Position numbers and translations under genes: made by a program. This document shows, one piece after another, positions 1-12,235 of a DNA stretch of 64,000 nucleotides. The DNA comes from Ailurus styani (Eukaryota; Chordata; Mammalia; Carnivora; Ailuridae), in contig LNAC01000340.1 of the NCBI GenBank assembly GCA_002007465.1, forward strand, positions 1,542,141 through 1,606,140. Reading direction: 5' to 3'. The notes below the pieces were generated by a model. The model was not told the DNA's origin. It saw only the letters and a program-made list of their open reading frames with translations, and made no database searches. Position 1 is the first letter of the stretch, and the number at the start of each line of letters is the position of its first letter.

Positions 1-1066
1 AAACCATTCTTTTGGAGCATCTGACACAGATGGAGTCTATGTGGCTCTGGAAACAACCATCACTGCTCTTGGAAGACAAATGGAAAAAATGAGCCTTTGA
101 GTCACGGGCTCCTCCATGCATTGATGCCTAATTGGTTGTCCTGGCGCAGAGGGCTCTGATGATGTCAGAAAGTCAAGTTCTATGATGATGGGACAGTGGA
201 AAAGAAAACATTATCAGCCTTAGTTCCTAAAAAGCCACCACACAAAATGAGGGAGTCTGAGTTGCATTTTGGTGTCTCCACCTTGAAAAGAGGAAGGGCT
301 GGTGGAATTTACAATCTCAATGAAGTACACAACATGCTGTTGGAATGCTCATGAAAGCTGACATCTCTGGATTAGGCACTTTTTGCTGTGCATTGACTAA
401 GAGCCCACACATTAACTTATAGGATCCTAACAACTGTAGAAGGCAAGATGATTGTGATCTCTATATCCCAGACACTAGTAATGTTCTCTCTGGTCACAGA
501 AATAGCTCTAGCTCTAGTGGGGCAGGAAGACACCCAGGGAAATAGACCTTGGCATCTGTTCTCTATAAAGGGATCTCCTCCTTCCATTGATGTCTTAGTT
601 TCCTGGTAGTAGTTGGGGAGTTGGTGGTCTATTCCCCTGCTGTTGCTAGGCAGGCATTCTTTTTATCTGGTTCATAGTGATGGAGAAGGGTTGGTGAACA
701 TTCAAATGTGACACCTAAAAGCCACTGCTCTGATCTTTGGGCCACACATAAGCCACACCTACATGTGAGTTTGCCTTGTGATATTCCCTTGGCAAACTGC
801 TTCCTCCCAATTCCTGCACACACACACCTGCCCCTTCTTCCCCCCCACCCCCAACTTGTGACTCAGAAAACTTCAGGCCTTTGAGCTTGCCTTGCGTTTT
901 TCCCTGTCTGCACTGGGGGCAGGTGAAGTGCTCAGTCCTGATAAGGGTCGATCCTGGTCTTGGGCAGGATGTGCTCAGCTCACCCTTCTCAATCCTGTTG
1001 GCTTGCCATGATGGCAGTGGAAGGAGAAGGGAAATACTATCATTCAAGGGCTGATTCTTGAGAATT
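1..1066. other. Unassigned sequence, no gene seen
   Basis: I recognise no coding exon, RNA gene or well-preserved repeat here. Around 395-480 the text weakly resembles the 3' half of an antisense MIR, but too little is conserved for a separate call. Short open frames on the minus strand (629-823 and 715-1047) overlap each other and match nothing I know. Confidence 0.6.
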
Positions 1067-1166
1067 CAGAGGGGCTTAGAGAGGTGAAAAGCTTGCCCAG
1101 CTGAACACACCTGAAATGTGCAGAGCTAGAACCTGAACCCAGACTCCAAGCTCTAGTTCTTAACCC
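1067..1166 (-). mobile_element. MIR SINE fragment
   Basis: Antisense MIR core. The order is a 'cttagagaggt' block, then 'cttgcccag', then 'agaacctgaaccc', ending in 'ttcttaacc'. These correspond in reverse to the conserved MIR landmarks (tRNA-derived head, then the 'gggcaagttacttaacctctctg' core). MIRs are ancient, inactive mammalian SINEs, so only the core survives. Confidence 0.75.
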
Positions 1167-1508
1167 CATGGCGCAAATAGGGGTACATCTAAGAAGTGGT
1201 TCCAGAAACCAGTAGTCATTCCCTTCTATCCTGTCCAAACCTGACTTCTCTGCCAGCAAAGACAAGTCCAGATTTCTGAGTTCTTACCATCACACCAAAT
1301 GCAGCGCTGAGTCCTCCCAACAGGGACTGGTCCCACAGGACAAGTTGCACTGAAAAAGGGGGCTGGTTCCCATCCGCTGCATCATCCCTCCCTGCCCAGA
1401 GACCTCCACCTCTTCCTCCCAGCTCTCCTCCTTTCACCCCTGCTCCCTACCAGTATTATCTCTCTGGATGTAGAGTTGCCTTTGAAGTTAACTGAGAGAT
1501 TTCTTTTG

Positions 1509-1539
1509 GAAAAAAAAAAAAAAAGAAAAGAAAGAAAAA
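1509..1539 (+). repeat. A-rich simple repeat
   Basis: About 14 consecutive A followed by an interrupted AAAG-type run. It could be the tail of a decayed retroposed copy, but nothing upstream is recognisable and I see no flanking target duplication. Confidence 0.7.
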
Positions 1540-2317
1540 GTGTCTGGAGAGGGTGGCAGAGGGAAGGGATGGACAAGGTCTCCTTCAGTCTTTTCTTTCA
1601 ACTCTGACCTCTGATCAAAAGCTTTGGTGGGACAGCAGGATTGAAGAGATCACATGCCAATAATGGGAAGAGTGTCAGTTCCTAGGATGGTATTAAACAC
1701 TTGGAAAGGGACAAGAAATCAATTCATCAAATAGATTAAATAAATAAAGGAAGAAAACAAGCAGAAGCAGGAAAAGAAGCCCTGGCATTTCCTGCGTTTC
1801 CATGGAGCCCTTTGATAATGCAGTGACTCTGGGCCATACACATTGGTCACATTATTTATCACTGGAGCATGAACGTCCTAACCACATCCAAGGGCTTTCA
1901 CTGTGCTCCTTAAATCATCCAGGACCACAATGAAATGCAAATGGCCTAGCAGAGGATTGGGAACAGAGAAAAGGCAGTCCTGGCCCCCAGCCTCCTCCCT
2001 CAAATCTGGAGGCTGCCCCAGGCCTAAGCAGAACTTTCTCTTTTGTTCCCTATGCCCGGCATCCTGGGTTGCTCTGTCTGGCTGCGATGGCCCAGTTAGT
2101 CTACACACAGGGTTCTTGGGACTTTTCTTTCTTTGTTGTTTGTTCTTGAAAATCATGGAGCCTGCTCTTAAGGAACGGAGGGTCCCTACAAGTAATTTAC
2201 TTTCCCCCACATACCTTCTGTCTTTTTTTTTTCCTCCAGAAACTTTAGCAGTATGAAAAGATGCAATGGCATTTGTACAGTTTTTATTGTGAGTTAAGTT
2301 TAACATAAGGCTCTTTA
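1540..2317. other. Unassigned sequence
   Basis: No repeat or gene is recognised. Open frames exist on both strands over the same stretch (1878-2306 minus and 1903-2256 plus). This is expected in composition-biased non-coding DNA and argues against either being real. A T-run at about 2223-2232 is the only low-complexity feature. Confidence 0.55.
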
Positions 2318-2425
2318 GGACAGTGGGTTTGAGGTCTAATTTCTCCCTCTCCCACTTAGCTCGTTGTGTGATTCTGAGTCAGGTAACCTCTCTGGTTTTC
2401 TGTTGCTTCAGGTGAACTATGAGCA
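2318..2425 (+). mobile_element. MIR SINE fragment
   Basis: Sense MIR core: 'gtgggtttgaggtctaa', then 'cccacttagct', then 'gtgtgattctgagtcaggtaacctctctg'. The landmarks are in the right order and spacing for the central conserved region of MIR. Confidence 0.75.
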
Positions 2426-2627
2426 TTGTAACGGAAGTTTGGGGATTATCATCCACCATGCCCTATTTCTCCTATCTACTCTATCCTGAGTTCTCCAGCC
2501 ACGTGGTCTGGGTAGGACTGATATTTTTCCTAGCCGTAAGAATGGACTCTGGCTTGGGCCAGTCAGCATTGCATCCTCCTTTCCCATCATGACTAGCTCA
2601 GAAATGGGCTTAGGATCTAAGCCTGTC

Positions 2628-2649
2628 CAACAACAACAACAACAGCAAA
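2628..2649. repeat. (CAA)n microsatellite
   Basis: Six near-perfect CAA units interrupted once by CAG. It is a short array, possibly length-variable between individuals. Confidence 0.85.
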
Positions 2650-3899
2650 ACCTCACAACTTTTGCTGGGGATTCTGAGCTACAGACTCAATTTCTGCTGG
2701 ATGTGAATAAAGAATCATGTAGCTCTGAAAGCTATTGCCAGTTGTCTTGATACAATGAGAGGGGAGACTGCTTGAGAATGGAGCCAACATCAAAGAAAGT
2801 AGATTAAATTAAGCTTAAAAAATGGACAGGAAGAAATCAAGTCCTGGTCTCAGAATATGGGTGCTGGATCAAGCTGTGCCTGAAGCTTCACTTATCTCTG
2901 GGCCATTCGCTTTTATGAACTAATGAATTCCTTTTGTTTTTTGAATTTAGTTTTCTGAAGGCTAATAAATGGGATTGGCCTGAGTGACAGGGAATAGGCT
3001 GTTTCAACTTCAGGGTTTCTTATAGAGAGAAAGGAAGAAAAAACTAAAAATATTTTTGTGGCTTTCTAGTTTGTTGCAGGAACTGTGTTAGGCAGGAGAG
3101 AGCAGTGGTGAAGAGGCTCTTTTCTGCAGTTAGACAAATTTCTTTCAAATTCTTCAAACCCCAAAGGTGAGCCAAACCCCAGACTCAAAGGTGAATAGGT
3201 CCAAGGTCTTCAAAAACTCCAAGAAGGAGTTTTATCTTTAAAAGTCTTTATCTTTTAAGCTACAAGTAAGACCTCAATTGTTCATTTGGGAGATTTGGGT
3301 TTCTCAAATTCGTGAAAGCTCCAGGTATTTAGCTTAATACAAAGGTGCTCATTGGGTATGTAAATTCATATGCATTACCTTGTACCGAGAGAATTAATCC
3401 TTAAAATGAAACTAAATACTAATCAGAAAGATAATGGGTTCATAGAAGCCCTTGTAAGACTCCTTATTTTGGCTTGATGCTTGGTTGGTTCTCTGAAAGC
3501 TGATCAGCACATTAATGTTCAGGGATCTGCTACTTGGCAAATCAGATGGAATCTCACTGCCCTGGTTTCCCTGATATCCTGGGAGATAAAAATTGGCGAA
3601 CTCCATCTTGCTGGGCAACGGAAGTTGGGTGGGTCTCTACACCTGTTTTTCTCTCTGGTGAGTGGAGATTGGGTCTGATCAATGATCAGTAATCTGTGGA
3701 ACCCAAGACAGGGTATTTAGTGCCATCCAGATTTGGATTTATTTATTTCCTCAAGTATGTGCCAACATTCCTTGCCCCAATGGGGACTCACACCAAGGAC
3801 AGACATTTCTACCCTGTTGGGTGTTCTCACTAAACCACAAATGTGTCATCACATTTCTCAGGATAGTGCTCAGGAAAGGTGCTCCTGTTTCTTTTGCTT
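2650..3899. other. Unassigned sequence
   Basis: No recognised gene or repeat. A small local duplication of a 'tctttatctttta'-like phrase lies at about 3230-3258. The open frames at 3412-3678 overlap on opposite strands and match nothing I know. Confidence 0.55.
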
Positions 3900-4165
3900 A
3901 GGATTCTTTTGGTTGTAAGTGATAGGGAAATTCAGCCCACTATGGTGTATGCAGAAATGGGAACTGGATAACTTTTGTAACGGAATGGCCCGGAGGAAGC
4001 CGCTGGCTGCGGGCAGGACAGAAATCAGGCCTCAAACGATGTAGCCAGAGTCCGTTTGCATCTCTCGGCATTCTGTTGCCTCTCTTCCCAAGCTGCTCCT
4101 ACCTTCATGGTTGCAAGGAGCTGCTTTTCAACTGCTAAAATGCTTGTATCTGGGCACATTTGAAA
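3900..4165 (+). mobile_element. Ancient interspersed repeat, family not named
   Basis: The text resembles the common old mammalian repeat that begins with 'ttggttgtaagtgac...' and runs into an 'aactggct' segment. It is too diverged to name. Similar diverged text recurs at about 14520-14700 and 44715-44935. It could instead be unique sequence with chance resemblance. Confidence 0.35.
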
Positions 4166-4624
4166 AGAGTGGCATGGAGATAGGGTTCTTGTATCTCCCG
4201 CTCAAGTTTGATCCTGGGGCAATAACGAAGCTTGGGTGGGCTCAGGGGCCCTGGGTTAGGGACAGAGAGTAAGGCCAAGCTGCTCAGGAGGCCCACCCAG
4301 AGCAAGGCGCCTGGCTAGTCTGACTGGGAATCAACTTTCCCTACTTTCTCTTGACTTTTCAGATCTCAGATTCCCACACTGAGGTCCACTGATTCAGTGC
4401 CACATTGGTTCTCACTGCTGGCTTGTAGACCTGGCTTTACCCCAGTTCTTGAGCAAACCTAAAAGAGCTAGGAGAGATTTTAAGTTCTCGGAATAAAGTC
4501 TATTTGGGTTTCTGTTGCTTTAGCCTTTCCGGAACTCTTCCCCTTATTTTGGTGATAAAAATCTTTCTTTCCTCTGGGGACCCTCTTCTACTCAGTTCAG
4601 CTGAAGCTAATACTCTCCCACACA

Positions 4625-4880
4625 GGAGTGGGCCTGTGACCTTGGCCAGCAGACGTTTATATTCCTTTGGTCACAGGGTATGATTCAGGGAAAGCAGTTA
4701 CCCAGCTGGGGCCATCAGAGATCTTGCCAGGTCTTTGACTCTGGAGTTTCTGAATGAAAAACTTGTATTCTCCTTCATCCTGCTGTGCATAGCTGTACAT
4801 TTGGAGCCAACAGTCACAGTGACCAATTTTGCCACGGCAAGGAGGGAGTCTGTTTGGGAATGAATTAGCACAGGGGTAAG
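4625..4880 (+). mobile_element. Ancient interspersed repeat, family not named
   Basis: The 'ggcctgtgacc...tggccagcagac' opening and the later 'acccagctggggccatcagag' phrase match a common old mammalian repeat, known to me as text rather than by name. The copy is heavily diverged, so extent and strand are approximate. Confidence 0.35.
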
Positions 4881-6158
4881 AGGGGTGGGGGAAGGGGACT
4901 GGAATTCCCAAATACTGCACTAACTTGATTTTTTCCAGTCCTGGGACCTAATAAATTCCCTTTTGTGCTTATGCACATTGACTTGGGTGCCTATCACTGG
5001 AAACCCTAAAAATCCTTGCTAGTTTGGTCATGATGGCTGACATCATGACTCATTGGCAACTCTAATGGCCATCATGGGCATTAATAACTTGGGTGGACAC
5101 GGAAAGCAGGAGTTAAAGATATCATTGGAGGTGGAAGTGATAAACAATCTGTCTGGTATTGGTAGAAAAGGGCGAAGCAGGTTTATGAGCACGGAGGAGG
5201 TGGCCCCTTCGCAAGAGAGAACTCTCAGGAACATCTGAGATCTTGCAACAGGGGCGGGGCTGGAATCAGAGAGATACAGTTTTTTCCTATTAACTCTGTG
5301 CCATTTTGCCCCAAGGCTAATGTGTCTTGGAGGAACACCAGGGATGTAAGGGATGGCTTAATATGGGGAAAATCTACCACGATGGTTGCTACGGTGATTG
5401 CATTAAGTAATGAAAACATTAATTGGATGAGTGTGGGAGGAGGGTAGGGTGGGTTTTATGGGGAACCAAGAAATCTTCTGGGTTGGAATTCACCTTCAGG
5501 AAAGAGTAAAGGTGCAGAGGTTTGTTTCGGGGGCCACCGAACCGTCGAAGACAGTGAGTGACGTTTAGTACAGCCCATATGTGAGACTTGAGCTCACCCA
5601 GCACTTAGAGGCTCTTGATTGTGTCCTCAGAGCGTGAGGGGTAAGAATTAAGTAGAAGGAGTCATCTCAAGAGACTCTGACAACGCTGGGGGACCGAGGC
5701 CAGCAGGGCTGGAGCCAGGGTACCCAGGGTGGCTTTGTGAGCAGCCAAGGCTGCGACAGGAAACATTCCTGGTGGAGTGGAAGCTGAAACGTGAGGGAGA
5801 CTTGTTCACGGGCTGGCCCAGGGTGCTCTAGTGACTCCCCAAAAGTTCGAGGAACTGTGTAGGGGAACAGAGTTCTAGCACTTTCTCTAGTAGGATTAAC
5901 TTTAGAGATAAACACTGAAGGCACAGTTGCTTCTCCTCTTCTGATCCTTCTGTTTAACTCTTGTGCTTTTTAATCAGCTGGGCCTCAAGTCTCTCTATAA
6001 ACCCCTTTGCCCTCCAACTGGCTCCCCTGGGTCCTGAAGCCTGAGGGATCTTTCTCACTGGTGGACACACTGGGGTGGCTCAAACCGCAGGGAAAGGGCC
6101 TGGGCATTAATGGTGATGACATTTTTGGCAATTAAAGTAGCGGCATGGGTGTGGTGTA
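4881..6158. other. Unassigned sequence
   Basis: No recognised gene, RNA or repeat. Short open frames on both strands (for example 5043-5234 minus and 5053-5238 plus) are mirror shadows of one another. Composition is ordinary, with scattered CpGs near 5520-5560. Confidence 0.55.
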
Positions 6159-6172
6159 GAGGAATGTTTTTA

Positions 6173-6379
6173 TTTGTTTATTTATTTTTAAGATTTTATT
6201 TATTTATTTGACAGAGAGAGACAGCAAAAGGGAACAAACACAAGCAGGGGGCGTGGCAGAGGGAGAAGCAGGCTTCCTACTGAGCAGGGAGCCCAGTGCC
6301 GGGCTAGATCTCAGGACCCTAGGGTCATGACCTGAGCCAAAGGCAGATGCTTAACGACTGAGCCACCCAGGCGCCCCTG
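6173..6379 (-). mobile_element. CAN-SINE (older arctoid type), with 14-bp target duplication
   Basis: Minus-strand copy. The left end shows 'aagattttatttatttatttgacagagagag' in two parts, followed by the polypurine body ('gagggagaagcaggc'), the 'gagcagggagccc' box and the tRNA-Lys-related head ending in 'gagccacccaggcgcccc'. It is bounded by an exact 14-bp duplication, 'gaggaatgttttta', at 6159-6172 and 6380-6393. Unlike later copies it lacks the 'acaagtaggcagag' box and has 'ttaacgactgagcc' in the head, so it is probably an older subfamily. It contains 'agcagggggcg' at 6244-6254, resembling a CTCF core. Confidence 0.93.
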
Positions 6380-6393
6380 GAGGAATGTTTTTA

Positions 6394-7279
6394 GATGAAA
6401 GAACTTTGGGTATCCTCAGCTTGCCCACCATGCTGCTTTGGCAAAAAACCACCCTTTGTCATGTGTTCTATCTGCAGTGATAATGTCAAATGCCAAAACA
6501 TGCCCAGCTTGGAAATGAATGATATTTACTGCCAACTGGGAAACCAAATTCCTTTGGAACACATCCATACATAAGGATTGTCTCCTCAGGCAATAGAGGA
6601 GTGATTAAGTAGCTATTTGCCTACAAAACACAGATGACACTTCAATCTTTGGGATCTTTGATTCCCTAAACCCACCTATTAAACTGAGAGAGGGTGCATG
6701 GCTGTCTCTGTGATCATGGCCTGCCATGTGGGGGTTATATAAATGGTAACCATAGGATTTGACAAGCCACTTATATGAATAAAAGACAAAGGCCAAGTCT
6801 GGAAACCTAAAACATCCAACATGTCCGATTGTCATAGGTAATATCTGGGATGTGTCCACATCCGGTATTCAGACAGGTGATGTCCAAGTGTCATTGCCAT
6901 TTATTTCTGAGACATGCCAAGAGCATAGAAGGTGGTGATGTGAAGACACATCCAAAAAGTTAAGAGGATCATGCTTCTGTCTTCCAAATGAAAGGGGTCA
7001 GATTGTAAAGACGATCAGTCAATTAGTTATGGGGGTCCATGAGTTTTATGCCATTCAATTGTAAGTTCCAGAGGTGACAATTTTTTTTTTTGTCTTTGCT
7101 GGAGGAGGGAGGTAGGTTAAAAATCCAAACGCCACTCCTGTTCCTTACAGGAGTGGGTTTACTTCACAACTTCTTCAAAGGCGGAGGTTTTACCTAGAGC
7201 CCTGTAGATGGTAAGGCCTCAATAAATGTGAGCTCATGTTGTCAGTATGTCATAGGGGCTAAGGTGCCAGTGGAGAAAA
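6394..7279. other. Unassigned sequence
   Basis: No recognised gene or repeat. There is a T-run at about 7080-7091. The minus-strand open frame at 6605-6859 has no recognisable product. Confidence 0.55.
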
Positions 7280-7398
7280 TAGGAGCATTAGAGTCTGGAA
7301 CCTCGGTCTGGGTTTGGACTCTACCACTTACTTGCTGTGTGATCTTGGGCAAGTTACTTAACCATTCTGAGCTTTAGCTCTTCATTTAGTGTTATGAT
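7280..7398 (+). mobile_element. MIR SINE
   Basis: Sense MIR, well preserved. It runs 'gggtttggactctaccacttacttgctgtgtgatcttggg' (in two blocks) and then 'caagttacttaacc' and 'ctgagcttta'. This is the best-conserved part of the MIR core in the first 10 kb. Confidence 0.88.
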
Positions 7399-9574
7399 CC
7401 TAATTCCAGTCTCTAAGAGAGCATACTTTCCTGAAAGTCAGTGGTTAGTTTGTGCCCCAAATAAAAGAGTCATCAAGAAGAAAAGAGTGTAGGGAAGGTA
7501 TACAAGAAACCTCATGTTCCATGGAACTTGATGGGTGGGTTCTGTTATCTGTTTACATTTCACACAGCATTTTCAGAAGCAAATCCTCAAACTGGGAGAG
7601 GATTTCTGTGCTTTAAACTTCTAGAGATGCTTATTCTCTTCATATGTCTTCTGAAAAGCACAGAAAATCCTTTTGTTGCTTTTTCCTGGGCTGGGGATTG
7701 TGGCATAGGGAGAGGGGCTGGTCACGGCGAAGTAGATTCGGCTGAGATCTAGTGTTTGTGGAGGGTGACGGATGCTTAATTATTTTGAAATAGTTGTGTA
7801 CATGTCTTCTCTAAGCTTGCTCAGGATTAAGAACACTTTCCTTGGCTAGAGCGATGATGTTAAATAATGCCATGGAAGCTGGCAACAAGAGAGAATGGAT
7901 AGGGCAAGGGAAGGGAAGGAAACCCTGTGTGTGTCCATTTTATAGCGAGTGGAATGTCCAAAATAGATGGATGATAGAGTCATTAACTAACCAGATGGAG
8001 TCCCTGGGAGGTGTCCTTTAAAAAGCATTCTTCTTTTTGTAACCCAAATTTATTTTTAGAAGTCTATTTTCTATAACAATTTCTATTAACTATTGGAAAC
8101 TTGGGGGAAAATGTCTCATGAAGATTTTGCCTCCAATGCTCTCTTCTGGTCTGGTGCCACTCATGCCAGGATCTGCCCAGTGTGACAGACACAATGCTCA
8201 GTCAGGAGCCAAGACTCCTGGATTCTCCATCCAAATGTATCTTTTATTTACTTTGCAGTCTTGGGCACTCCCTCTCCTTCTGTGGTCCTCAGTTTTTCTC
8301 AGTGCACTATGAAGATCTTGACCTAGAGAATGGGGTTCAAAATTTTAAAACAACTATTTGTAAGGAATATAAGTGAATTCTTGGAAATGAGTTTAATATG
8401 AAAAAGGCGAAAGCTGCCCCATATCCTCAAGAGCGGGCCCCTGGGCATCCCTGATGAACTCCTGGATTTCCATTTGAAATTGAACAAATCGAACTGAGGA
8501 TTTCAATTTGAAAACCACAGGACAGAGGATCTTCAACATCACGTTTGGCCCCAACGTTCTATGGATGCATGTCCTATAATGTGTACCAAGCCTTGAGGCA
8601 GGAGGTCAGAAGAGGTTTGGGACTGAGATCCCTTGAACCTGGAGGTCAATGCTAGCTGCTCAGTGGGAGCAGGAGCAGTATTTCTTGGTGCAGATGGAGC
8701 AGTATGCAGACGGGCTGGAAGGTCACGTGGGTTCCCGTGACGGAGCAGAGGGAGCCCCCATCTAGGGTGGCTGCTATGGGGAAGAGGATCAAGTCTTCAC
8801 AATCTGGCTACCATTCAGCCAGAGGTTGCCAGGAAGTGGCTGGCTTGGGATCAGGCCCTAAGTGGGTTTTGCTCAGCTAGGGGCCCTCCAGAAAGATGCC
8901 TTTGGGTGACCCCATTTACACTTCCTCTGTACCCATTGACTCTGAGCCTGGGCCACTTGAAAGAAGCCAGGCAGCCTTGCAAGGTAAGTGGAGAATGCTT
9001 CACCTTCCCCTCTCCCAAGACAAATGCCAGTGTCCGTGAGGTCCAGCTCCAACCCAAAGCCCTCCCTGACAATGGCAGCTTCCATGCTGGGCAGCCCTGC
9101 ACTCACTCAGTCTGATCACTGCTGAGCCCACCTGTGAGCCATGGACTGCCCTAGTTCCCAAGGCAGGCCTGGGAAGGGTTGAGCTGTGTTCCCCCATGAG
9201 CATTTCATAGAACTGTAGCTCTGTGGGAGATTAATAAGTGCTCCGTGAGAAATGAATGGTCAGATGAGCTTGGGAAATTCTGTGATAAACAGGCTTCTTC
9301 ATTATGACATCTCAGAGGTTTGGAACTTTAAGAGGCAGGCATGTATGGGCTTGCTAAATGGACTTGTTTCAGCCTTGCCGCCCCTGACCCCTTTTGTTTT
9401 CATGCAGTGCCTGTTCCATGGAACCGCTTTTGGGAACTGCTGGATCAGAGTGTCAATCAGTTGTCTCCACGTTCCTATTCAGTTTGGATGCTTATAGAAT
9501 GAACTCCCAGCCTGTGTTTAGGAGTTGGTGGCCAAGCAGTGATCGCCAGATTGCTGAGTCCTTTTTCTTTTCAA
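7399..9574. other. Unassigned sequence
   Basis: About 2.2 kb with no recognised repeat or exon. The stretch at 8640-9200 is more GC-rich than its surroundings and has overlapping open frames on three frames and both strands (for example 8851-9102 minus and 8906-9115 plus). None has a recognisable domain. It could be unique non-coding sequence or old repeats beyond visual recognition. Confidence 0.5.
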
Positions 9575-9720
9575 CCAGAGTTTTCTGAGCATCACAATGG
9601 GTCAGGCTGTGGGTTGGTGCTGGGGTGACAGAAAAGCATGAGTTGCACATTTCCTGCCCTCTGGAGCTCATAGCCTCCCAAGGTCACAAAATAAGCAAAT
9701 AAATAGCTGCAAATGTAGCA
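9575..9720 (+). mobile_element. Ancient L2/MIR-age interspersed repeat
   Basis: It follows the common old mammalian repeat in which a 'ttttctgagcatc...caggctgtg' segment leads to 'tggggtgacagaaa', then 'tgccctctggagctcatag', then 'aataagcaaataaata'. Similar text recurs at about 22835-23030, 44370-44560, 56085-56300 and 63815-63910. I do not assign a family name. Confidence 0.45.
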
Positions 9721-9884
9721 GGACAGATTCTCATCTGGGGATAGGTACTCAGCCAGCTGGAGTATCTCCAGCACCAAGCCCGGTGTCTGGGACCCACTAG
9801 GTTCTCTTATCAGCTTGGATTGCCTTCAGCTTTGAGTAATAAGACACTTGTCAAACAGTTTACACAAGAATTTATTTCTCCCCC

Positions 9885-10375
9885 TGTGGTGGGCTGAATA
9901 ATGACCCTCAAAGATATTTTCATCCTAATCCCCAGAACCTCAGAATATGTTACCTTAAATGGCAAAGGAAACTTTGCAGATACGATGAAGTTAAGGCTCT
10001 TGAGATTGGGAGGTTATCCCGAATTATCCCGAGGTCCCTGATGTGTCCTGATAAGACATGATATCTTTAAAGATTCATAATCATCCTGAAGGAGGGAGGA
10101 GCAGGAGTAAGAGAGAAGACAGGGTGATGCCGGAGGCAGTGTGGCACCATGGGCTCTGCAGATGGGGGAAGGGCCAACCGCACCCCCTGGGGAGCACAGG
10201 TGGCCACGAGAAGCTGAGAAGGCGAATGGAGAGAACCGTCCCTGCCAAAACCTTGTCTTTAGCTCCCTGAAACTCATTTTAGACTTCTCTCCAGGACTGT
10301 GTAAGAATAAATTTGTGCTATTTTAAGTCACTAAGGTCATGGTAATTTATTACAGCAGCAATAGGAAGCTAATAC
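9885..10375 (+). mobile_element. Solo LTR of an ancient MaLR (MLT1-type) retroelement
   Basis: It starts with 'tgtggtgggctgaataatg' and continues through 'atgttaccttaaatggcaaa' and a mid-region with 'gatgtgtcctgataagac'. Near the 3' end is 'aagaataaatttgtgctatttt' (containing AATAAA), and it closes in 'aggaagctaatacc'. This is the usual architecture of mammalian MaLR LTRs. No internal region lies next to it, so it is a solo LTR of a long-dead element with no coding sequence. Confidence 0.7.
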
Positions 10376-10730
10376 CGCCCCCCCTCAATGAAATGTGCAG
10401 AAGTAGGCAACCCAAGGAGTATGCAGTTGCTTGAGAAAATCATCAGGACCCCAGTTCCTCCAGCGTCCGGCTGCATCACCCTTAGCATATGACATCCTTC
10501 TTAGGGCAGTAAGAAGGTACAGATCTCCTAGCATGGTGTCCACTTGCTAGGCAGGAAGAAGAGGAAGGGCCAAAGGAAATGCAAAAAGATTTTTTTGTGG
10601 AAGACTTCTTTTTTTTCCCCATTCAAGGAAAGAAACCCTTCCCAGAGCGTTGCCTACTTCTCATTGGCCAGAATTGTGTCACATAGTTACCTCTAGTTGC
10701 AAAGAAGGAAGCCTGGGAAAGTTAGTTATT

Positions 10731-10770
10731 TTTTGTTTGTTTGTTTGTTTGTTTGTTTGTTTGTTTGTTT
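10731..10770. repeat. (TTTG)n microsatellite
   Basis: About ten uninterrupted TTTG units. It is likely to be length-polymorphic. No parent retroelement is recognisable on either side. Confidence 0.9.
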
Positions 10771-11849
10771 TAACTGTGCATATTAGTTTCCTGAACAAAT
10801 TGAGATGCAGTTGATAAGGAAGAAGGTGAGAAAGGATACTGGGAAGGCAAATAGCCTCGTATCTGCTTCAAATCTCCATAAACACTTGCTGGAGGATGAA
10901 CTGAACATCAGAAGGAGGGAAAACTGGAGTCACATTGTAGATCTGTTAGTCTAGGTGGGAAGGGGGTATCTGAACTATAGCAGGGTTGTGGAGGGATGGG
11001 TAGATTGGTGGACTGTATCTGAGAGATAATTCAGATCGCCCGAGTGGAGAATCAGTAAAGATGCCCACACTCTGACTCTGGTAGCTTGGTGGATGGCCAT
11101 GCAGTACATAGACTATGGGATGGGGAGAAGTCTTGTGTGTTCTGAGTTCAAGGTGTCTGTGGTCTAGTCCTGCTTCTCAAGGCTGTTCTGCTGAAAACCC
11201 ACAACATGCCGAGATGATCTCTGGGTGAGCACTTGGAGATGCCAAGTGACAATTCTCTCTGCTTTCTCTCCTCATTCCTTTCCTGTCTCTCTATCTCTTA
11301 GAGTGATTCAATCACAGGACCTTATCAAATCCCTCCTGCCTGGCATCCTGGTCACCCTTCTAGACCTGAGCCCCATTCTGAATCCAGCCATCTTCCAGAC
11401 TGTACTATAGTTAAAGCCTCTTGGTAGGGCCCTGGTGTCCTGCCAAGCTCCGGACGGGACCCTTCAACTCACTGACTTATTGGTAGAGATCTTGCTGCAT
11501 CTGGTCAATTTATGTTTTTGTTTTTGTCTTTGCAGGGGAGCTTGGTGGAGGAAGAGCCTCTGCTTGTGGTGTTCCTAAGCACTTAGTCACTTCCTGGAGT
11601 GCTCTGCTTCAGAATCCTGGGTCCCATCTCTGCAACTGGTCATGCAGGTACCTCTGGACTTCTTCTAGAGTTAGGACCAAGGCTGTTTTGCAGCAGTTTG
11701 GATCCTGGACCTACAGCTGTGGATTTGGGATTGGGCTTTGGAGCTGTCTCTCTAGTCTCTATTCTTTCTGCGCTTGGATGAATGTTTTGAGTCTTCTGTT
11801 GTGTGGCAGAGATTGTGGGTACTCACTCATACACATGTTCTTCCTGGAC
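10771..11849. other. Unassigned sequence
   Basis: No gene or repeat recognised with confidence. The text at about 11290-11400 has some pyrimidine-rich character like L2 3' regions, but too little for a call. Confidence 0.5.
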
Positions 11850-12208
11850 AATTGACCAGACTATGCTTTCCAGACTCCCTTGCAGCTAGGAACAGCTAGC
11901 TGTGTGGCTGAACACTGAATGTTAGTAGGAGTGAGGGATGCCACTTCCACGCTGGTTGTAAGTCCCTCTCTGTGGAGAGGCTTTCTCCAGGACAGATTCA
12001 GAAGAGCACCCCGTGACCATAGGGAATTAGGGAATCACAGGACAAGAGGAGCTTGGGTTTCTGACTCACTGTGTTTCTAGACGAATACCTGCTGAACACC
12101 TGTACTGAACCACTCTGTGACTGGCAAGAAAATTCTGTCACGTTCAGGTACTAAAGATTTAAGGCTGTTTGTTATAGGACCTGCTATTATACACATAACT
12201 AATACAAT
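11850..12208 (+). mobile_element. Ancient LTR-like repeat
   Basis: The 'ctatgctttccagactcccttgcagctagg' phrase (in two blocks), a 'gtgtggctgaacactgaatg' segment and the terminal 'aactaataca' resemble a widespread old mammalian LTR-like repeat. Two similar copies occur at about 35290-35650 and 46680-47325. Family name withheld; strand comes from the terminal 'ctaatac' motif. Confidence 0.5.
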
Positions 12209-12235
12209 CTTATGTCTTTCTTTCTGAAAGGAAGT

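Noticed and set aside
1878..2306. 142-residue minus-strand open frame
   Set aside because: An overlapping 117-residue frame exists on the plus strand. It has no recognisable domain, and the right end approaches a MIR.
3230..3258. Local duplication 'tctttatctttta' as a tandem repeat
   Set aside because: There are only two short imperfect copies in AT-rich text, well within chance.
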